From Nocardioides sp. JS614 (GTDB taxonomy: Bacteria; Actinomycetota; Actinomycetes; Propionibacteriales; Nocardioidaceae), in assembly GCF_000015265.1 (NCBI RefSeq), contig NC_008699.1, forward strand, positions 4,402,001 to 4,466,000: 64,000 nucleotides of DNA, read 5' to 3'. Position 1 is the stretch's first letter, and every line of letters starts with the position of its first letter. Below the pieces are notes generated by a model. That model was given only the letters and a program-made list of their open reading frames with translations. It was not told where the DNA came from and ran no database searches. The position numbers were made by a program, and so were the translations under genes. Below, piece after piece: positions 40,968 to 49,302 of the stretch.

Positions 40968-41085
40968 GGTGATCGAGCAGCGGGCGCAACCAAGCCAGGC
41001 CCCCGGTGATCGAGCTGCGTCCCCGGTGATCGAGCAGCGAGCGCCAGCGAGCGTCGTCGAGATCCCCGCACCCACGCAGGGCGCT
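40968..41085. repeat. Three dispersed-repeat units between the GMD-like and asparaginase genes
   Basis: GGTGATCGAGCAGCGGGCGC (40968), GGTGATCGAGCTGCGTCCCC (41004) and GGTGATCGAGCAGCGAGCGC (41024), the last continuing CAGCGAGCGTCGTCGAGATC and CCCGCACCCACGCAGGG. In one frame the last unit reads EQRAPASVVE, identical to the linker of the APS kinase-phosphatase fusion. The 222-bp gap has no gene. Confidence 0.75.
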
Positions 41086-41091
41086 GACACC

Positions 41092-42066
41092 TCAGAAGCA
41101 GGCCCGGATCTCCCCCACCGGCTTCCCGCCGCCGAGCAGCACCGACTCCCCGGTCCGCCGCACCGCCTCGCCGTCAACACCCGATTCCCGGTCCACGCCG
41201 GACCGCACCAGCGCAGCCGCCATCAGCACCGGCCGCGCCCGCGCAGCCCCGTCATCGGTCTTCAGCGCGAACGCCCGACCATCGGGCAGCGCGACCGCGT
41301 AGCACGACTCCGCTCCGGCCTTCCCGATCGCGCCCGGGATCGCGGTGAGCAGGGCCCGCTCGTCACGGCGGGTGCCCGACACGAGCTCCGGGTGCCGCCG
41401 GATCGCGTCCGCGATCCGCGCCGCGCCGGCGTCCGGATGCCCAGCACCGTCGACCCCCAGCGCGATCCGCCGGAACGCCGTCGCCAGGCCGACGAGGGAC
41501 GTGGACAGCAGCGGCGCGCCACAGCCGTCGGTGGCGTCGACGACCACCGGCTCGCCGGTGAGCTCGGCGAAGGTCGTCCGGATCCCCTGCTGGAGCGGAT
41601 GGTCGGGTGAGAGGTACGTCGCGGTGTCCCACCCGTTCAGCACGCACGTGGCCAGCATCGCCGCGTGCTTGCCCGAGCAGTTCATCTGCAGCGACGTGCG
41701 CCCGCCCCCGGCCCGCAGGACCGCATCCCGCTCGTCGTCGTCGAGCGGATAGTCCGGCGGCATCTGCAGCGCGGACTCGTCCAGCCCGGCACCGGCCAGG
41801 ATCCGTTGCACGCGCTCGAGGTGGATCTGCTCGCCCGAGTGCGACGCGCACGCCAGCGCCAGCAGCTCAGGCGGCAGGTCGAGGCCCAGCCGCACCATGC
41901 CGAGCGCCTGCACCGGCTTGTTGCACGAGCGTGGCAGCACCGGAGCCTCGACCTCGCCGACCCGCCAGTCGACGGACCCGTCAGCGGCCAGCGCGACCAG
42001 GGAGCCGTAGTGGTGGCCCTCCACGAACCCGGAACGAACGACCTCGGCGACAACGGGTGAAGACAT
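41092..42066 (-). CDS. Asparaginase II (Rhizobium-type)
   Basis: 324 residues hydrolysing L-asparagine to aspartate and ammonia. Conserved blocks include 'LPRSCNKPVQALG' (Ser-x-x-Lys nucleophile motif), 'CASHSGEQIHLERV', 'MNCSGKHAAMLATC' and 'DGCGAPLLSTS', with cysteines in the metal-binding places of this family. No signal peptide, so cytoplasmic. It starts 41 bp from the divergent sulfate-activation gene, so the promoters must overlap. Unrelated in function to its neighbours. Confidence 0.88.
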   Translation of the reverse strand: MSSPVVAEVVRSGFVEGHHYGSLVALAADGSVDWRVGEVEAPVLPRSCNKPVQALGMVRLGLDLPPELLALACASHSGEQIHLERVQRILAGAGLDESALQMPPDYPLDDDERDAVLRAGGGRTSLQMNCSGKHAAMLATCVLNGWDTATYLSPDHPLQQGIRTTFAELTGEPVVVDATDGCGAPLLSTSLVGLATAFRRIALGVDGAGHPDAGAARIADAIRRHPELVSGTRRDERALLTAIPGAIGKAGAESCYAVALPDGRAFALKTDDGAARARPVLMAAALVRSGVDRESGVDGEAVRRTGESVLLGGGKPVGEIRACF

Positions 42067-42107
42067 AGCCCGCAGATTAACTTCAGTGGGATGGCACGAT
42101 TACTCCC

Positions 42108-44126
42108 GTGCCGATGCCGCCCGTCCCGCAGTACTGCCCCACCCCCCGCGAGCTCGACGACCTCGAGCTCCTGGTGACCGGTGCCCTGGTGCCGACGGTC
42201 GTCTTCAACGAGCCGGGCAGCCCGGTCACCCTGACCCTGCCCGACGACGTCGCCGCCGCCGCGAGCGCCGCCGGTGCGGTCGAGCTGGTCGACCCCGAGG
42301 GCCTTCCGTTGGCGCAGGTCGAGATCCCGGCCGGCACCATCGACCCGCTCACCCACGCGCAGTACGGGCCGTTCCGTCGCTACTACCTGACGCCTGCACA
42401 GACGAGGGAGCGGTACGCCGGGCGCACCTTCGTCCCGGTCGTCGATGCGCTGACGCTGCCCCAGCTCGAGGTCCTGAAGACCGTCGGCCCCGTGGTACTG
42501 CTGCCCCTGGTCGGCCACGGCACACCCGAGCTGTCACCGGTGGCTTTGATCCGGGCCACGATCGCGGCCGCCACGTACCTCCCGCACGCGGACGTCGTCG
42601 CGATCCCCCTGGCCACCCGTGGCGACGCCGATGTCGACCATGACCTGGGCCTCCAGGTGGTCGCCAACTATGCCGGCGAGGATCCGCTGGTCGGGGTCAG
42701 CGACGACCCGTCGGGCGACTATCCGCCCGAGGTGGCCGAGATCGTGGCGTTCGACCGTCCGGCGGCCGACGAGCAGGGCCTGGTCCTGTTCTTCACCGGC
42801 CTCTCGGGCAGTGGCAAGTCGACGCTCGCGCGGGCGCTGATGGACCGGCTGCTCGAGCACGGCGGCCGCACGGTGACGAGCCTCGACGGCGACGTCGTGC
42901 GCCGCAATCTCTCCGCCGGCCTGACCTTCTCCAAGGAGGACCGGGAGACCAACATCCGTCGGATCGGCTGGGTCGCCGCCGAGATCTCGCGCCACGGCGG
43001 GGTCGCCGTGTGCAGCCCCATCGCCCCGTTCGACGAGACCCGCCAGCAGGTCCGCGCGATGGTCCGCGACGCCGGGGGCGCGTTCTTCCTCGTGCACGTC
43101 GCCACCCCGCTGGAGGAGTGCGAGCGCCGCGACCGCAAGGGCCTGTACGCCAAGGCCCGCCGCGGCGAGATCCCCGAGTTCACCGGCATCTCCTCCCCCT
43201 ACGAGGAGCCCGAGGACGCCGACGTCCGCGTCGACACCACCGGCCGCACCATCGGGGACGCCCTCGACGACGTGATCCAGGCCCTCCGCGCCTCCGGCCA
43301 CCTCGACCTCACCGACACCCCACCGGCCGACACCCCCCCGGTGGTCGAGCAGCGAGCGCCAGCCGACCCCCCGCCGGTCGAGCAGCAACCGCCAGCCGAC
43401 CCCCCGCTGGCCGAGCAGCGAGCGCCAGCCGTCCCTCCGTTGGTCGAGCAGCGAGCGCCAGCGAGCGTCGTCGAGACCCCGGAAGAGAAGGCAGGGCCTC
43501 CTGACCTTGATCCGACGGCCGGACAACGACCGTCCCGGTCAGACAAGGCAACCTCGAACAAGTCCACCCCCAAGCGCAGCACCCCGCTTCGCGTCCTCTA
43601 CATCTGCACAGCCAACATCTGCCGCTCCCCGTTCATGGAGCTCTACTCCCGTCACCTGGCCGGCCACGGCACCCACGTGACGTTCGCGAGCGCCGGCACC
43701 CACGGCTTCGTCGGACGCGAGATGGACCCGACCATGGCCGCGACGCTGAGAGCCCGTGGCGTGGCAGGAGTCAGCCGGTTCCGCAGCCGGCCGTTCTCCA
43801 GCGACCTGATGCCCCACGCCGACCTGGTACTGACCGCCGAGTCGACGCATCGGCAGTTCCTCCTCGACGACCACCCGGCGAGCTTCCGCAAGGTGCTGAC
43901 GATCGGTCAGTTCGCCGAGGCCGTCCGCGCGTCCGGCGACGACCTCTCCGGCCATGACCTGCTGGCCGCGGTCGCCGAGCGACGCGGCCAGGCCGATCCG
44001 TCCCTGGACGTCGGCGACCCGTACGGACAAGGACCCGAGGTGGCGGCGGTGTGTGCCGACGCACTCGACGAGCTGCTGCGCGTCGTCGTCCCCGCCCTCA
44101 CCGGAACCAGGAAGATCTCCCTATGA
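42108..44126 (+). CDS. cysC: Fusion: ATP-sulfurylase-like N-domain, APS kinase, repeat linker, LMW protein tyrosine phosphatase
   Basis: 672 residues from a GTG. Residues 1 to about 215 resemble the N-terminal domain of ATP sulfurylase without its catalytic HxxH motif. Residues about 223-405 are APS kinase: P-loop 'GLSGSGKST', 'LDGDVVRRNLSAGLTFSKED', 'GLYAKARRGEIPEFTGI'. A Pro-rich linker has four 11-residue repeats (about 411-454, 'VVEQRAPADPP'). Residues about 494-672 are a complete LMW-PTP: 'VLYICTANICRSP' (C-x5-R, Cys near 500) and acid loop 'DPYG' near 637. It makes PAPS and probably dephosphorylates tyrosine, perhaps on the BY-kinase. The two activities in one chain are unusual. Confidence 0.88.
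   Translation: MPMPPVPQYCPTPRELDDLELLVTGALVPTVVFNEPGSPVTLTLPDDVAAAASAAGAVELVDPEGLPLAQVEIPAGTIDPLTHAQYGPFRRYYLTPAQTRERYAGRTFVPVVDALTLPQLEVLKTVGPVVLLPLVGHGTPELSPVALIRATIAAATYLPHADVVAIPLATRGDADVDHDLGLQVVANYAGEDPLVGVSDDPSGDYPPEVAEIVAFDRPAADEQGLVLFFTGLSGSGKSTLARALMDRLLEHGGRTVTSLDGDVVRRNLSAGLTFSKEDRETNIRRIGWVAAEISRHGGVAVCSPIAPFDETRQQVRAMVRDAGGAFFLVHVATPLEECERRDRKGLYAKARRGEIPEFTGISSPYEEPEDADVRVDTTGRTIGDALDDVIQALRASGHLDLTDTPPADTPPVVEQRAPADPPPVEQQPPADPPLAEQRAPAVPPLVEQRAPASVVETPEEKAGPPDLDPTAGQRPSRSDKATSNKSTPKRSTPLRVLYICTANICRSPFMELYSRHLAGHGTHVTFASAGTHGFVGREMDPTMAATLRARGVAGVSRFRSRPFSSDLMPHADLVLTAESTHRQFLLDDHPASFRKVLTIGQFAEAVRASGDDLSGHDLLAAVAERRGQADPSLDVGDPYGQGPEVAAVCADALDELLRVVVPALTGTRKISL
43338..43480 (+). 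repeat. Four 33-bp tandem units of the dispersed repeat inside a coding region
   Basis: GAGCAG recurs at 43347, 43380, 43413 and 43446, an exact 33-bp period. Units vary around GTCGAGCAGCGAGCGCCAGC; the last continues GAGCGTCGTCGAGACCCC and GAAGGCAGGG, as in the intergenic copy at 23629. The reading frame stays open, giving an 11-residue repeat. Confidence 0.85.
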
Positions 44127-44175
44127 CCCCGGCCCGACCCCGACCGCTCCCTACCCGAGTCGGCGGGGCCCGCTC

Positions 44176-45165
44176 ATGAGCGACCTCATCACCACGACGT
44201 TCTTCTCGATCCTCGCGGCCGGCTTCATCGTCGGCGTCGTTGTCGGCCTGACCGGTATGGGCGGTGGCGCGCTGATGACGCCCGCGCTCATCTTCCTCGG
44301 CGTCGGCGACGCGGCCACGGTCGTCACCGCCGACCTGACCGCGGCCGCGGTCTACAAGTCCGGCGGCGCCATCGTGCACTCCCGCGAGGGGTCGCCGAAC
44401 TTCTCGCTCGCCAAGTGGCTGATCATCGGCTCGGTACCGATGGCGTTGCTCGGGCCATGGCTGATCCACCAGATCGCGGGCGAGGAACCCGAGTCCGTCG
44501 ACACTCTGCTCAAGGAGGCGATCGGGTTCGCGCTGCTGCTGGCGGCGGCGACCTACGCGCTGCGGCTCTACATCAACCTGCGCCGGGTCCGCGGCGGTGC
44601 CGCGAACGCCGACCCGAACCCGCCGATCCGGCCTCTGGTCACCCTGGGCGTCGGTGCCCTCGGCGGACTGCTGGTCGGCGTGACGAGCGTCGGCTCCGGC
44701 TCGGTGATCATGATCGCCCTGCTGATGCTCTACCCCGGCCTGTCGGCGGTGAAGCTGGTCGGCACCGACCTCGTCCAGGCGGTCCCGCTGGTGCTGGCGG
44801 CCGCGATCTCGAACATCGTCATCAACGGCTTGGACTGGGAGATCCTGATCCCGCTGGTGCTCGGCTCGGTGCCCGGCACCATCATCGGCAGCCGCATCGC
44901 CCCACGAGTCCCGCAGTCGGTGATCCGCCGCGGCATCGTGATCGTGCTGACCATGTCCGGAGTCGCCCTCCTCGACAAGTCCGGCTGGGCGCCGCTGGGC
45001 AAGGAGTCCACCCACCCGGTCCTGATCGCGGTGATCGGGCTGGTGCTGCTGGTCTCGCTGCCGATCATCTGGGGGATCCTGCGCAAGGGCCAGGGCCTCC
45101 CGATGTTCGGGGCGCCGACGGTCGCGGAGCTCGACGACGCGAACTTCCGCCGACCCCGGTCCTGA
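44176..45165 (+). CDS. TauE/SafE-family sulfite/sulfonate exporter or transporter
   Basis: 329 residues with about eight membrane helices; the internal duplication shows as 'GVVVGLTGMGGGALMTPAL' and 'GLLVGVTSVGSGSVIMIALL'. These proteins move small anions such as sulfite, sulfonates or sulfoacetate. Placement between the APS kinase fusion and cysDN supports a sulfur-anion role, either sulfate/thiosulfate uptake or sulfite efflux. The chosen ATG is 49 bp after the previous stop. Confidence 0.87.
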   Translation: MSDLITTTFFSILAAGFIVGVVVGLTGMGGGALMTPALIFLGVGDAATVVTADLTAAAVYKSGGAIVHSREGSPNFSLAKWLIIGSVPMALLGPWLIHQIAGEEPESVDTLLKEAIGFALLLAAATYALRLYINLRRVRGGAANADPNPPIRPLVTLGVGALGGLLVGVTSVGSGSVIMIALLMLYPGLSAVKLVGTDLVQAVPLVLAAAISNIVINGLDWEILIPLVLGSVPGTIIGSRIAPRVPQSVIRRGIVIVLTMSGVALLDKSGWAPLGKESTHPVLIAVIGLVLLVSLPIIWGILRKGQGLPMFGAPTVAELDDANFRRPRS

Positions 45166-45201
45166 CCCAGAGTGACCTGAACCACTCGGATTTGTCCGGT
45201 T

Positions 45202-45232
45202 TGAGGCCGTCCGGCGGTCGGCGGCTACGATG
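45202..45232 (+). promoter_or_regulatory. Possible promoter for cysDN
   Basis: TTGAGG (45202-45207) and TACGAT (45227-45232) are separated by 19 bp in the 104-bp gap before cysD. The spacing is slightly long, so this is a tentative -35/-10 pair. No riboswitch-like structure was recognised in the leader. Confidence 0.35.
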
Positions 45233-45269
45233 TGGGCTGCTGTCCCGACGAGAGGTCCTCAAGGCTGTC

Positions 45270-46184
45270 ATGACCGAAACCCACGCCGACTACCAGCTGA
45301 GTCAGCTCGACCAGCTGGAGGCGGAGTCGATTCACATCTTCCGTGAGGTCGCTGCCGAGTTCGAGAAGCCCGTGCTGATGTTCTCGGGCGGCAAGGACTC
45401 GATCGTGATGCTCCGGCTCGCGGAGAAGGCGTTCTACCCCGCGAAGATCCCATTCCCGGTGCTGCAGGTCGACACCGGCTACGACTTCCCCGAGGTGATC
45501 GCCTGCCGTGACAAGTGGGTCAGCCGCCTCGGCGTCCGCCTGATCGTCGCCAGCGTCGAGCAGGCGATCGCGGACGGCATCGTCGTCGACGACGGCAAGA
45601 CCAGCCGCAACCGGCTCCAGATCGGCACCCTGCTCAACGCCCTCGAGGAGGGCAGCTTCACCGCCGCCTTCGGCGGCGGCCGCCGGGACGAGGAGAAGGC
45701 CCGCGCCAAGGAGCGCGTCTACTCCCACCGCGACGAGTTCGGCCAGTGGGACCCGAAGAACCAGCGTCCCGAGCTGTGGAGCCTCTACAACGGCCGCCTG
45801 CACGAGGGCGAGCACATGCGGATCTTCCCGATCTCGAACTGGACCGAGCTGGACATCTGGCACTACATCGGCCGTGAGGGCATCGAGATCCCCTCGATCT
45901 ACTTCTCCCACCAGCGCCGGGTCTTCCAGCGCGACGGGATGTTCCTGACCGAGTCCGACTTCAACCCACTGCGTTCCGGCGAGTCCGTCGAGGAGCGCAC
46001 CGTGCGGTTCCGCACGGTCGGCGACCTGACGCTGACCGGGTGTGTGGAGTCCGAGGCGGACACCATCGACAAGATCATCGACGAGATCGCCATCGCCCGC
46101 GTCACCGAGCGTGGCGCCACCCGTGGCGACGACCGGTTCTCCGAGGCAGCGATGGAGGACCGGAAGAAGGAAGGCTACTTCTGA
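45270..46184 (+). CDS. cysD: Sulfate adenylyltransferase subunit 2
   Basis: 304 residues. The PP-loop 'LMFSGGKDSIVMLRLAEKAF' binds ATP; 'GYDFPEVIACRDKW', 'RREEEKARAKER'-like 'GGGRRDEEKARAKERVYSHR' and 'LRSGESVEERTVRFRTVGDL' are hallmark CysD blocks. With CysN it activates sulfate to APS, which the upstream APS kinase converts to PAPS. The stop overlaps the cysN ATG (TGATG). Length is normal. Confidence 0.95.
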   Translation: MTETHADYQLSQLDQLEAESIHIFREVAAEFEKPVLMFSGGKDSIVMLRLAEKAFYPAKIPFPVLQVDTGYDFPEVIACRDKWVSRLGVRLIVASVEQAIADGIVVDDGKTSRNRLQIGTLLNALEEGSFTAAFGGGRRDEEKARAKERVYSHRDEFGQWDPKNQRPELWSLYNGRLHEGEHMRIFPISNWTELDIWHYIGREGIEIPSIYFSHQRRVFQRDGMFLTESDFNPLRSGESVEERTVRFRTVGDLTLTGCVESEADTIDKIIDEIAIARVTERGATRGDDRFSEAAMEDRKKEGYF

Positions 46185-47482
46185 TGAGCGACGACCTCAC
46201 CAAGGCCGAGGTGGCCGAGCAGACCCGCGACATGGACCTGCTCCGGTTCGCCACCGCGGGCTCGGTCGACGACGGCAAGTCCACCCTCATCGGGCGGCTG
46301 CTGCTGGACTCCAAGTCGATCTTCGAGGACCAGCTCGAGGCGGTCGAGGCGACGAGTGCGTCGAAGGGCTACGACTACACCGACCTCGCGCTGCTCACCG
46401 ACGGCCTGCGCTCCGAGCGCGAGCAGGGCATCACGATCGACGTGGCCTACCGGTACTTCGCGACCCCGACGCGCAAGTTCATCATCGCGGACACCCCGGG
46501 GCACGTGCAGTACACCCGCAACATGGTCACCGGCGCCTCGACCGCCGACCTAGGACTCGTGCTCGTCGACGCCCGCCAGGGCCTCACCGAGCAGTCCCGC
46601 CGGCACGCGGTGATCCTGTCTCTGCTGCGGGTCCCGCACCTGGTGCTGGCCGTGAACAAGATGGATCTCGTCGACTTCTCCCAGGAGGTCTACGAGAAGA
46701 TCCATGCCGAGTTCACCCAGTTCGCGACGAAGCTGAACATCCCTGACCTCGAGGTCATCCCGATCTCCGCACTCCAGGGCGACAACGTCGTCACGCGCTC
46801 GGAGAACATGACCTGGTACTCCGGCCCGACGCTGATGCACCACCTCGAGCACGTCCACGTCGCCTCCGACCGCGACCTGGTCGACGTCCGGTTCCCGGTG
46901 CAGTACGTCGTGCGCCCCAAGTCCGACGACCACCACGACTACCGCGGCTACGGCGGCATGGTCGCGGGCGGCGTCCTGAAGCCCGGCGACGAGGTTGTCG
47001 TGCTCCCTTCCGGCATGACGTCCAAGATCGCCGGCATCGACCTGTTCGACCAGGAGGTCACCGAGGCCTTCCCGCCGATGTCGGTCACGGTCCGCCTCGA
47101 GGACGACGTCGATGTCTCCCGCGGCGACATGATCGCCCGTCCGGCGAACGCCCCGAAGCCGTCGCAGGACGTCGACGCGATGGTCTGCTGGATGACCAAC
47201 GAGCCGCTCCGCCCCCGCCAGAAGCTCGCCATCAAGCACACCACCCGCTCGGCCCGGACTCTGGTGAAGGACATCCAGTACCGCCTGGACGTCAACACCC
47301 TGCACCGCGACCAGGACACCAAGGAGCTCGGCCTCAACGAGATCGGCCGCGTCCAGCTGCGCACCACGGTGCCGCTGCTGTGCGACCCGTACTCGAAGAA
47401 CCGGGCGACTGGGTCGTTCATCCTCATCGACGAGGCGACCGGCGTGACGGTCGGCGCGGGGATGATCAACAGCGGCAGCTGA
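46184..47482 (+). CDS. cysN: Sulfate adenylyltransferase subunit 1 (GTPase)
   Basis: 432 residues of the translation-factor GTPase superfamily: G1 'GSVDDGKSTLIGRLLLD', switch 'SEREQGITIDVAYRYF', G3 'DTPGHVQYTRNMVTGAS', G4 'NKMDLVDF'. Beta-barrel domains follow. There is no fused APS kinase at the C-terminus, in contrast with actinobacterial CysNC fusions; the kinase is instead the phosphatase fusion upstream. GTP hydrolysis drives APS formation by CysD. A strong hairpin follows the stop. Confidence 0.95.
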   Translation: MSDDLTKAEVAEQTRDMDLLRFATAGSVDDGKSTLIGRLLLDSKSIFEDQLEAVEATSASKGYDYTDLALLTDGLRSEREQGITIDVAYRYFATPTRKFIIADTPGHVQYTRNMVTGASTADLGLVLVDARQGLTEQSRRHAVILSLLRVPHLVLAVNKMDLVDFSQEVYEKIHAEFTQFATKLNIPDLEVIPISALQGDNVVTRSENMTWYSGPTLMHHLEHVHVASDRDLVDVRFPVQYVVRPKSDDHHDYRGYGGMVAGGVLKPGDEVVVLPSGMTSKIAGIDLFDQEVTEAFPPMSVTVRLEDDVDVSRGDMIARPANAPKPSQDVDAMVCWMTNEPLRPRQKLAIKHTTRSARTLVKDIQYRLDVNTLHRDQDTKELGLNEIGRVQLRTTVPLLCDPYSKNRATGSFILIDEATGVTVGAGMINSGS

Positions 47483-47493
47483 AACGCCACCCT

Positions 47494-47530
47494 GCGAGTG
47501 GACGCACCTCTCCGAGGTGCGCCCACTCGC
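47494..47530 (+). terminator. Strong stem-loop terminator after cysN
   Basis: GCGAGTGGACGCACCTC-TCC-GAGGTGCGCCCACTCGC forms a 17-bp stem with one mismatch and a 3-base loop, 11 bases after the cysN stop. It is followed by CATTTCC. It separates sulfate activation from the sugar cluster. Confidence 0.8.
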
Positions 47531-47612
47531 CATTTCCGGAGTAGCAGCCCGCCGTTGGCCCACCTTGCGTAGGGTGTGCGCGAAGGACGAGATGCGATCA
47601 GGGGGTCGTCCC

Positions 47613-48209
47613 ATGGCCACGAGGATCGTGGACAGCGCTGACGTGCACGTCAGCGCTAAGGTCGGCGACGGCGCGACGATCTGGCACCTCGCCCAAGTGC
47701 GCGAGGGCGCCGTGGTGGGTCCGGGCTGCGTCATCGGGCGCGGCGCCTACGTCGGCACCGGCGTCCGGATGGGCGCGAACTGCAAGGTCCAGAACTACGC
47801 GCTCGTCTACGAGCCCGCAAGGCTTGCGGACGGGGTGTTCATCGGCCCCGCCGCCGTGCTCACCAACGACACCTATCCGCGAGCGGTGACGCCCGACGGC
47901 GATCTCAAGTCCGCAGCCGACTGGGAGCCCGCCGGTGTGACGATCGAGCGCGGTGCGTCCATCGGGGCGCGTGTCGTGTGCGTGGCTCCGGTGACCATCG
48001 GCGAGTGGGCCACCGTCGCGGCCGGCGCCGTCGTGACGAAGGACGTCCCCGCGTTCGCCCTGGTCGCCGGCGTACCCGCGCGCCGGATCGGCTGGGTCGG
48101 GCGCAGTGGGCGTCCGCTGCAGCCGGACGGCGAGGGTGTCTGGGTCTGCCCGGACACCGACGAACACTTCATCGAAAATGACGACATCCTGAATCCCTAC
48201 GAGAGCTGA
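47613..48209 (+). CDS. Left-handed beta-helix acyltransferase (WbpD-like)
   Basis: 198 residues of hexapeptide-repeat acetyltransferase. The repeats run from 'DGATIWHLAQVREGAVVGPG' to 'IGARVVCVAPVTIGEWATV'; 'NDTYPRAVTPDG' is a marker of WbpD/WlbB-type enzymes that N-acetylate the 3-amino group of UDP-2-acetamido-3-amino-glucuronate. Next to it are homologues of WbpE, WbpB and WbpA, which gives the full pathway to UDP-2,3-diacetamido-glucuronate. The start codon follows GGGGGTCGTCCC. Confidence 0.87.
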   Translation: MATRIVDSADVHVSAKVGDGATIWHLAQVREGAVVGPGCVIGRGAYVGTGVRMGANCKVQNYALVYEPARLADGVFIGPAAVLTNDTYPRAVTPDGDLKSAADWEPAGVTIERGASIGARVVCVAPVTIGEWATVAAGAVVTKDVPAFALVAGVPARRIGWVGRSGRPLQPDGEGVWVCPDTDEHFIENDDILNPYES

Positions 48210-48212
48210 GGA

Positions 48213-49301
48213 ATGGACGCGTTCATCCCACCGGCCAGGCCGATCATCGGCGACGAGGAGCGCGCCGCAGTCGACCGCGTGCTCCAAAGCGGCATGCTGG
48301 CGCAGGGACCCGAGGTCGCCGCCTTCGAGACCGAGTTCGCCGACCACTTCCGGCTCGGCCGCGTCTGCGTCGCCGTCAACTCCGGCACCTCGGGGCTTCA
48401 CCTCGGACTACTCGCCGCTGGCACCGGCCCCGGCGACGAGGTGATCGTCCCGTCGTTCACCTTCGCCGCCACTGCCAACGCCGTCGCGCTCACCGGCGCG
48501 ATCCCAGTCTTCGCCGACATCGACCCAGCGACCTTCTGCATGGACCCCGCCAGCGTCGAGGCAGCGATCACCGACCGGACGGCAGCGATCATGCCGGTGC
48601 ACCTGTACGGTCATCCGGCGGACATGACGGCACTGCAGGCGATCGCCGACAAGCATGGCCTCCAGATCTTCGAGGACGCCGCCCAGGCGCACGGCGCCAG
48701 TCTCCACGGGGTTCCCGTCGGAGCGTTCGGCACGTTCGCGATGTTCTCGCTCTACCCAACCAAGAATATGACCTCCGGCGAGGGTGGCATGGTCTCGGTT
48801 GCGAACGACGAGGTCGAGCGACTCGTACGCCTGTATCGCAACCAGGGGATGCAGCGTCAGTACGAGAACGAGGTCGTCGGCTTCAATAACCGGATGACCG
48901 ACATCCACGCGGCCATCGGTCGAACCCAGCTGACCAAGGTCGACGGCTGGACCAGCCGGCGCCAGGAGAACGCCGCGTTCCTCACCTCCAACCTCGAAGG
49001 CGTGATCGCCCCACCGGTGGCCGAGGGTGCCGTGCACGTCTACCACCAGTACACGGTCCGGGTGCCGCAGGACCGCGACGGCCTCGCCGCCGCTCTCCGC
49101 GAGGAGTACGCCGTCGGGTCCGGGATGTTCTACCCGATCCCCAATCACCGCTTGGCGCCATTCCGCTCGCCTGTCGACCTGCCGGCGACCGATCAGGCCA
49201 CACTCGAGTGCCTGTCGCTGCCGGTCCACCCTTCCCTGTCCGCGGACGACCTCGAGAGGATCGTGGTCGCGGTCAACAAGCTCACAGCGGCGGGAGCCTG
49301 A
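48213..49301 (+). CDS. DegT/DnrJ/EryC1/StrS sugar aminotransferase (WbpE-like)
   Basis: 362 residues of PLP enzyme. The Schiff-base lysine is in 'SLYPTKNMTSGEGG'; substrate-site blocks are 'NSGTSGLHLGLLAAGTGPGD', 'PVHLYGHPADM' and 'EDAAQAHGA'. It transfers an amino group to the 3-keto position of the UDP-hexuronate made by the WbpA/B-like enzymes. Three bases separate it from the acyltransferase gene, and GAGCTGAGGA supports the start. Confidence 0.9.
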   Translation: MDAFIPPARPIIGDEERAAVDRVLQSGMLAQGPEVAAFETEFADHFRLGRVCVAVNSGTSGLHLGLLAAGTGPGDEVIVPSFTFAATANAVALTGAIPVFADIDPATFCMDPASVEAAITDRTAAIMPVHLYGHPADMTALQAIADKHGLQIFEDAAQAHGASLHGVPVGAFGTFAMFSLYPTKNMTSGEGGMVSVANDEVERLVRLYRNQGMQRQYENEVVGFNNRMTDIHAAIGRTQLTKVDGWTSRRQENAAFLTSNLEGVIAPPVAEGAVHVYHQYTVRVPQDRDGLAAALREEYAVGSGMFYPIPNHRLAPFRSPVDLPATDQATLECLSLPVHPSLSADDLERIVVAVNKLTAAGA

Positions 49302-49302
49302 G

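Noticed and set aside
40870..40989. N-terminal extension of the GMD-like gene
   Set aside because: It runs into the dispersed repeat and gives a non-homologous leader; the GTG at 40869 starts exactly at the family's N-terminus.
41092..42066. Asparaginase C-terminus possibly created by the repeat element
   Set aside because: The protein ends at normal length and the 41085-41107 similarity to the 18345 copy is short, so this is probably coincidence.
43338..43480. Regular 33-bp repeats resembling a CRISPR array
   Set aside because: There are no unique spacers; units are contiguous, keep an open frame and match the dispersed repeat. No cas genes are present.
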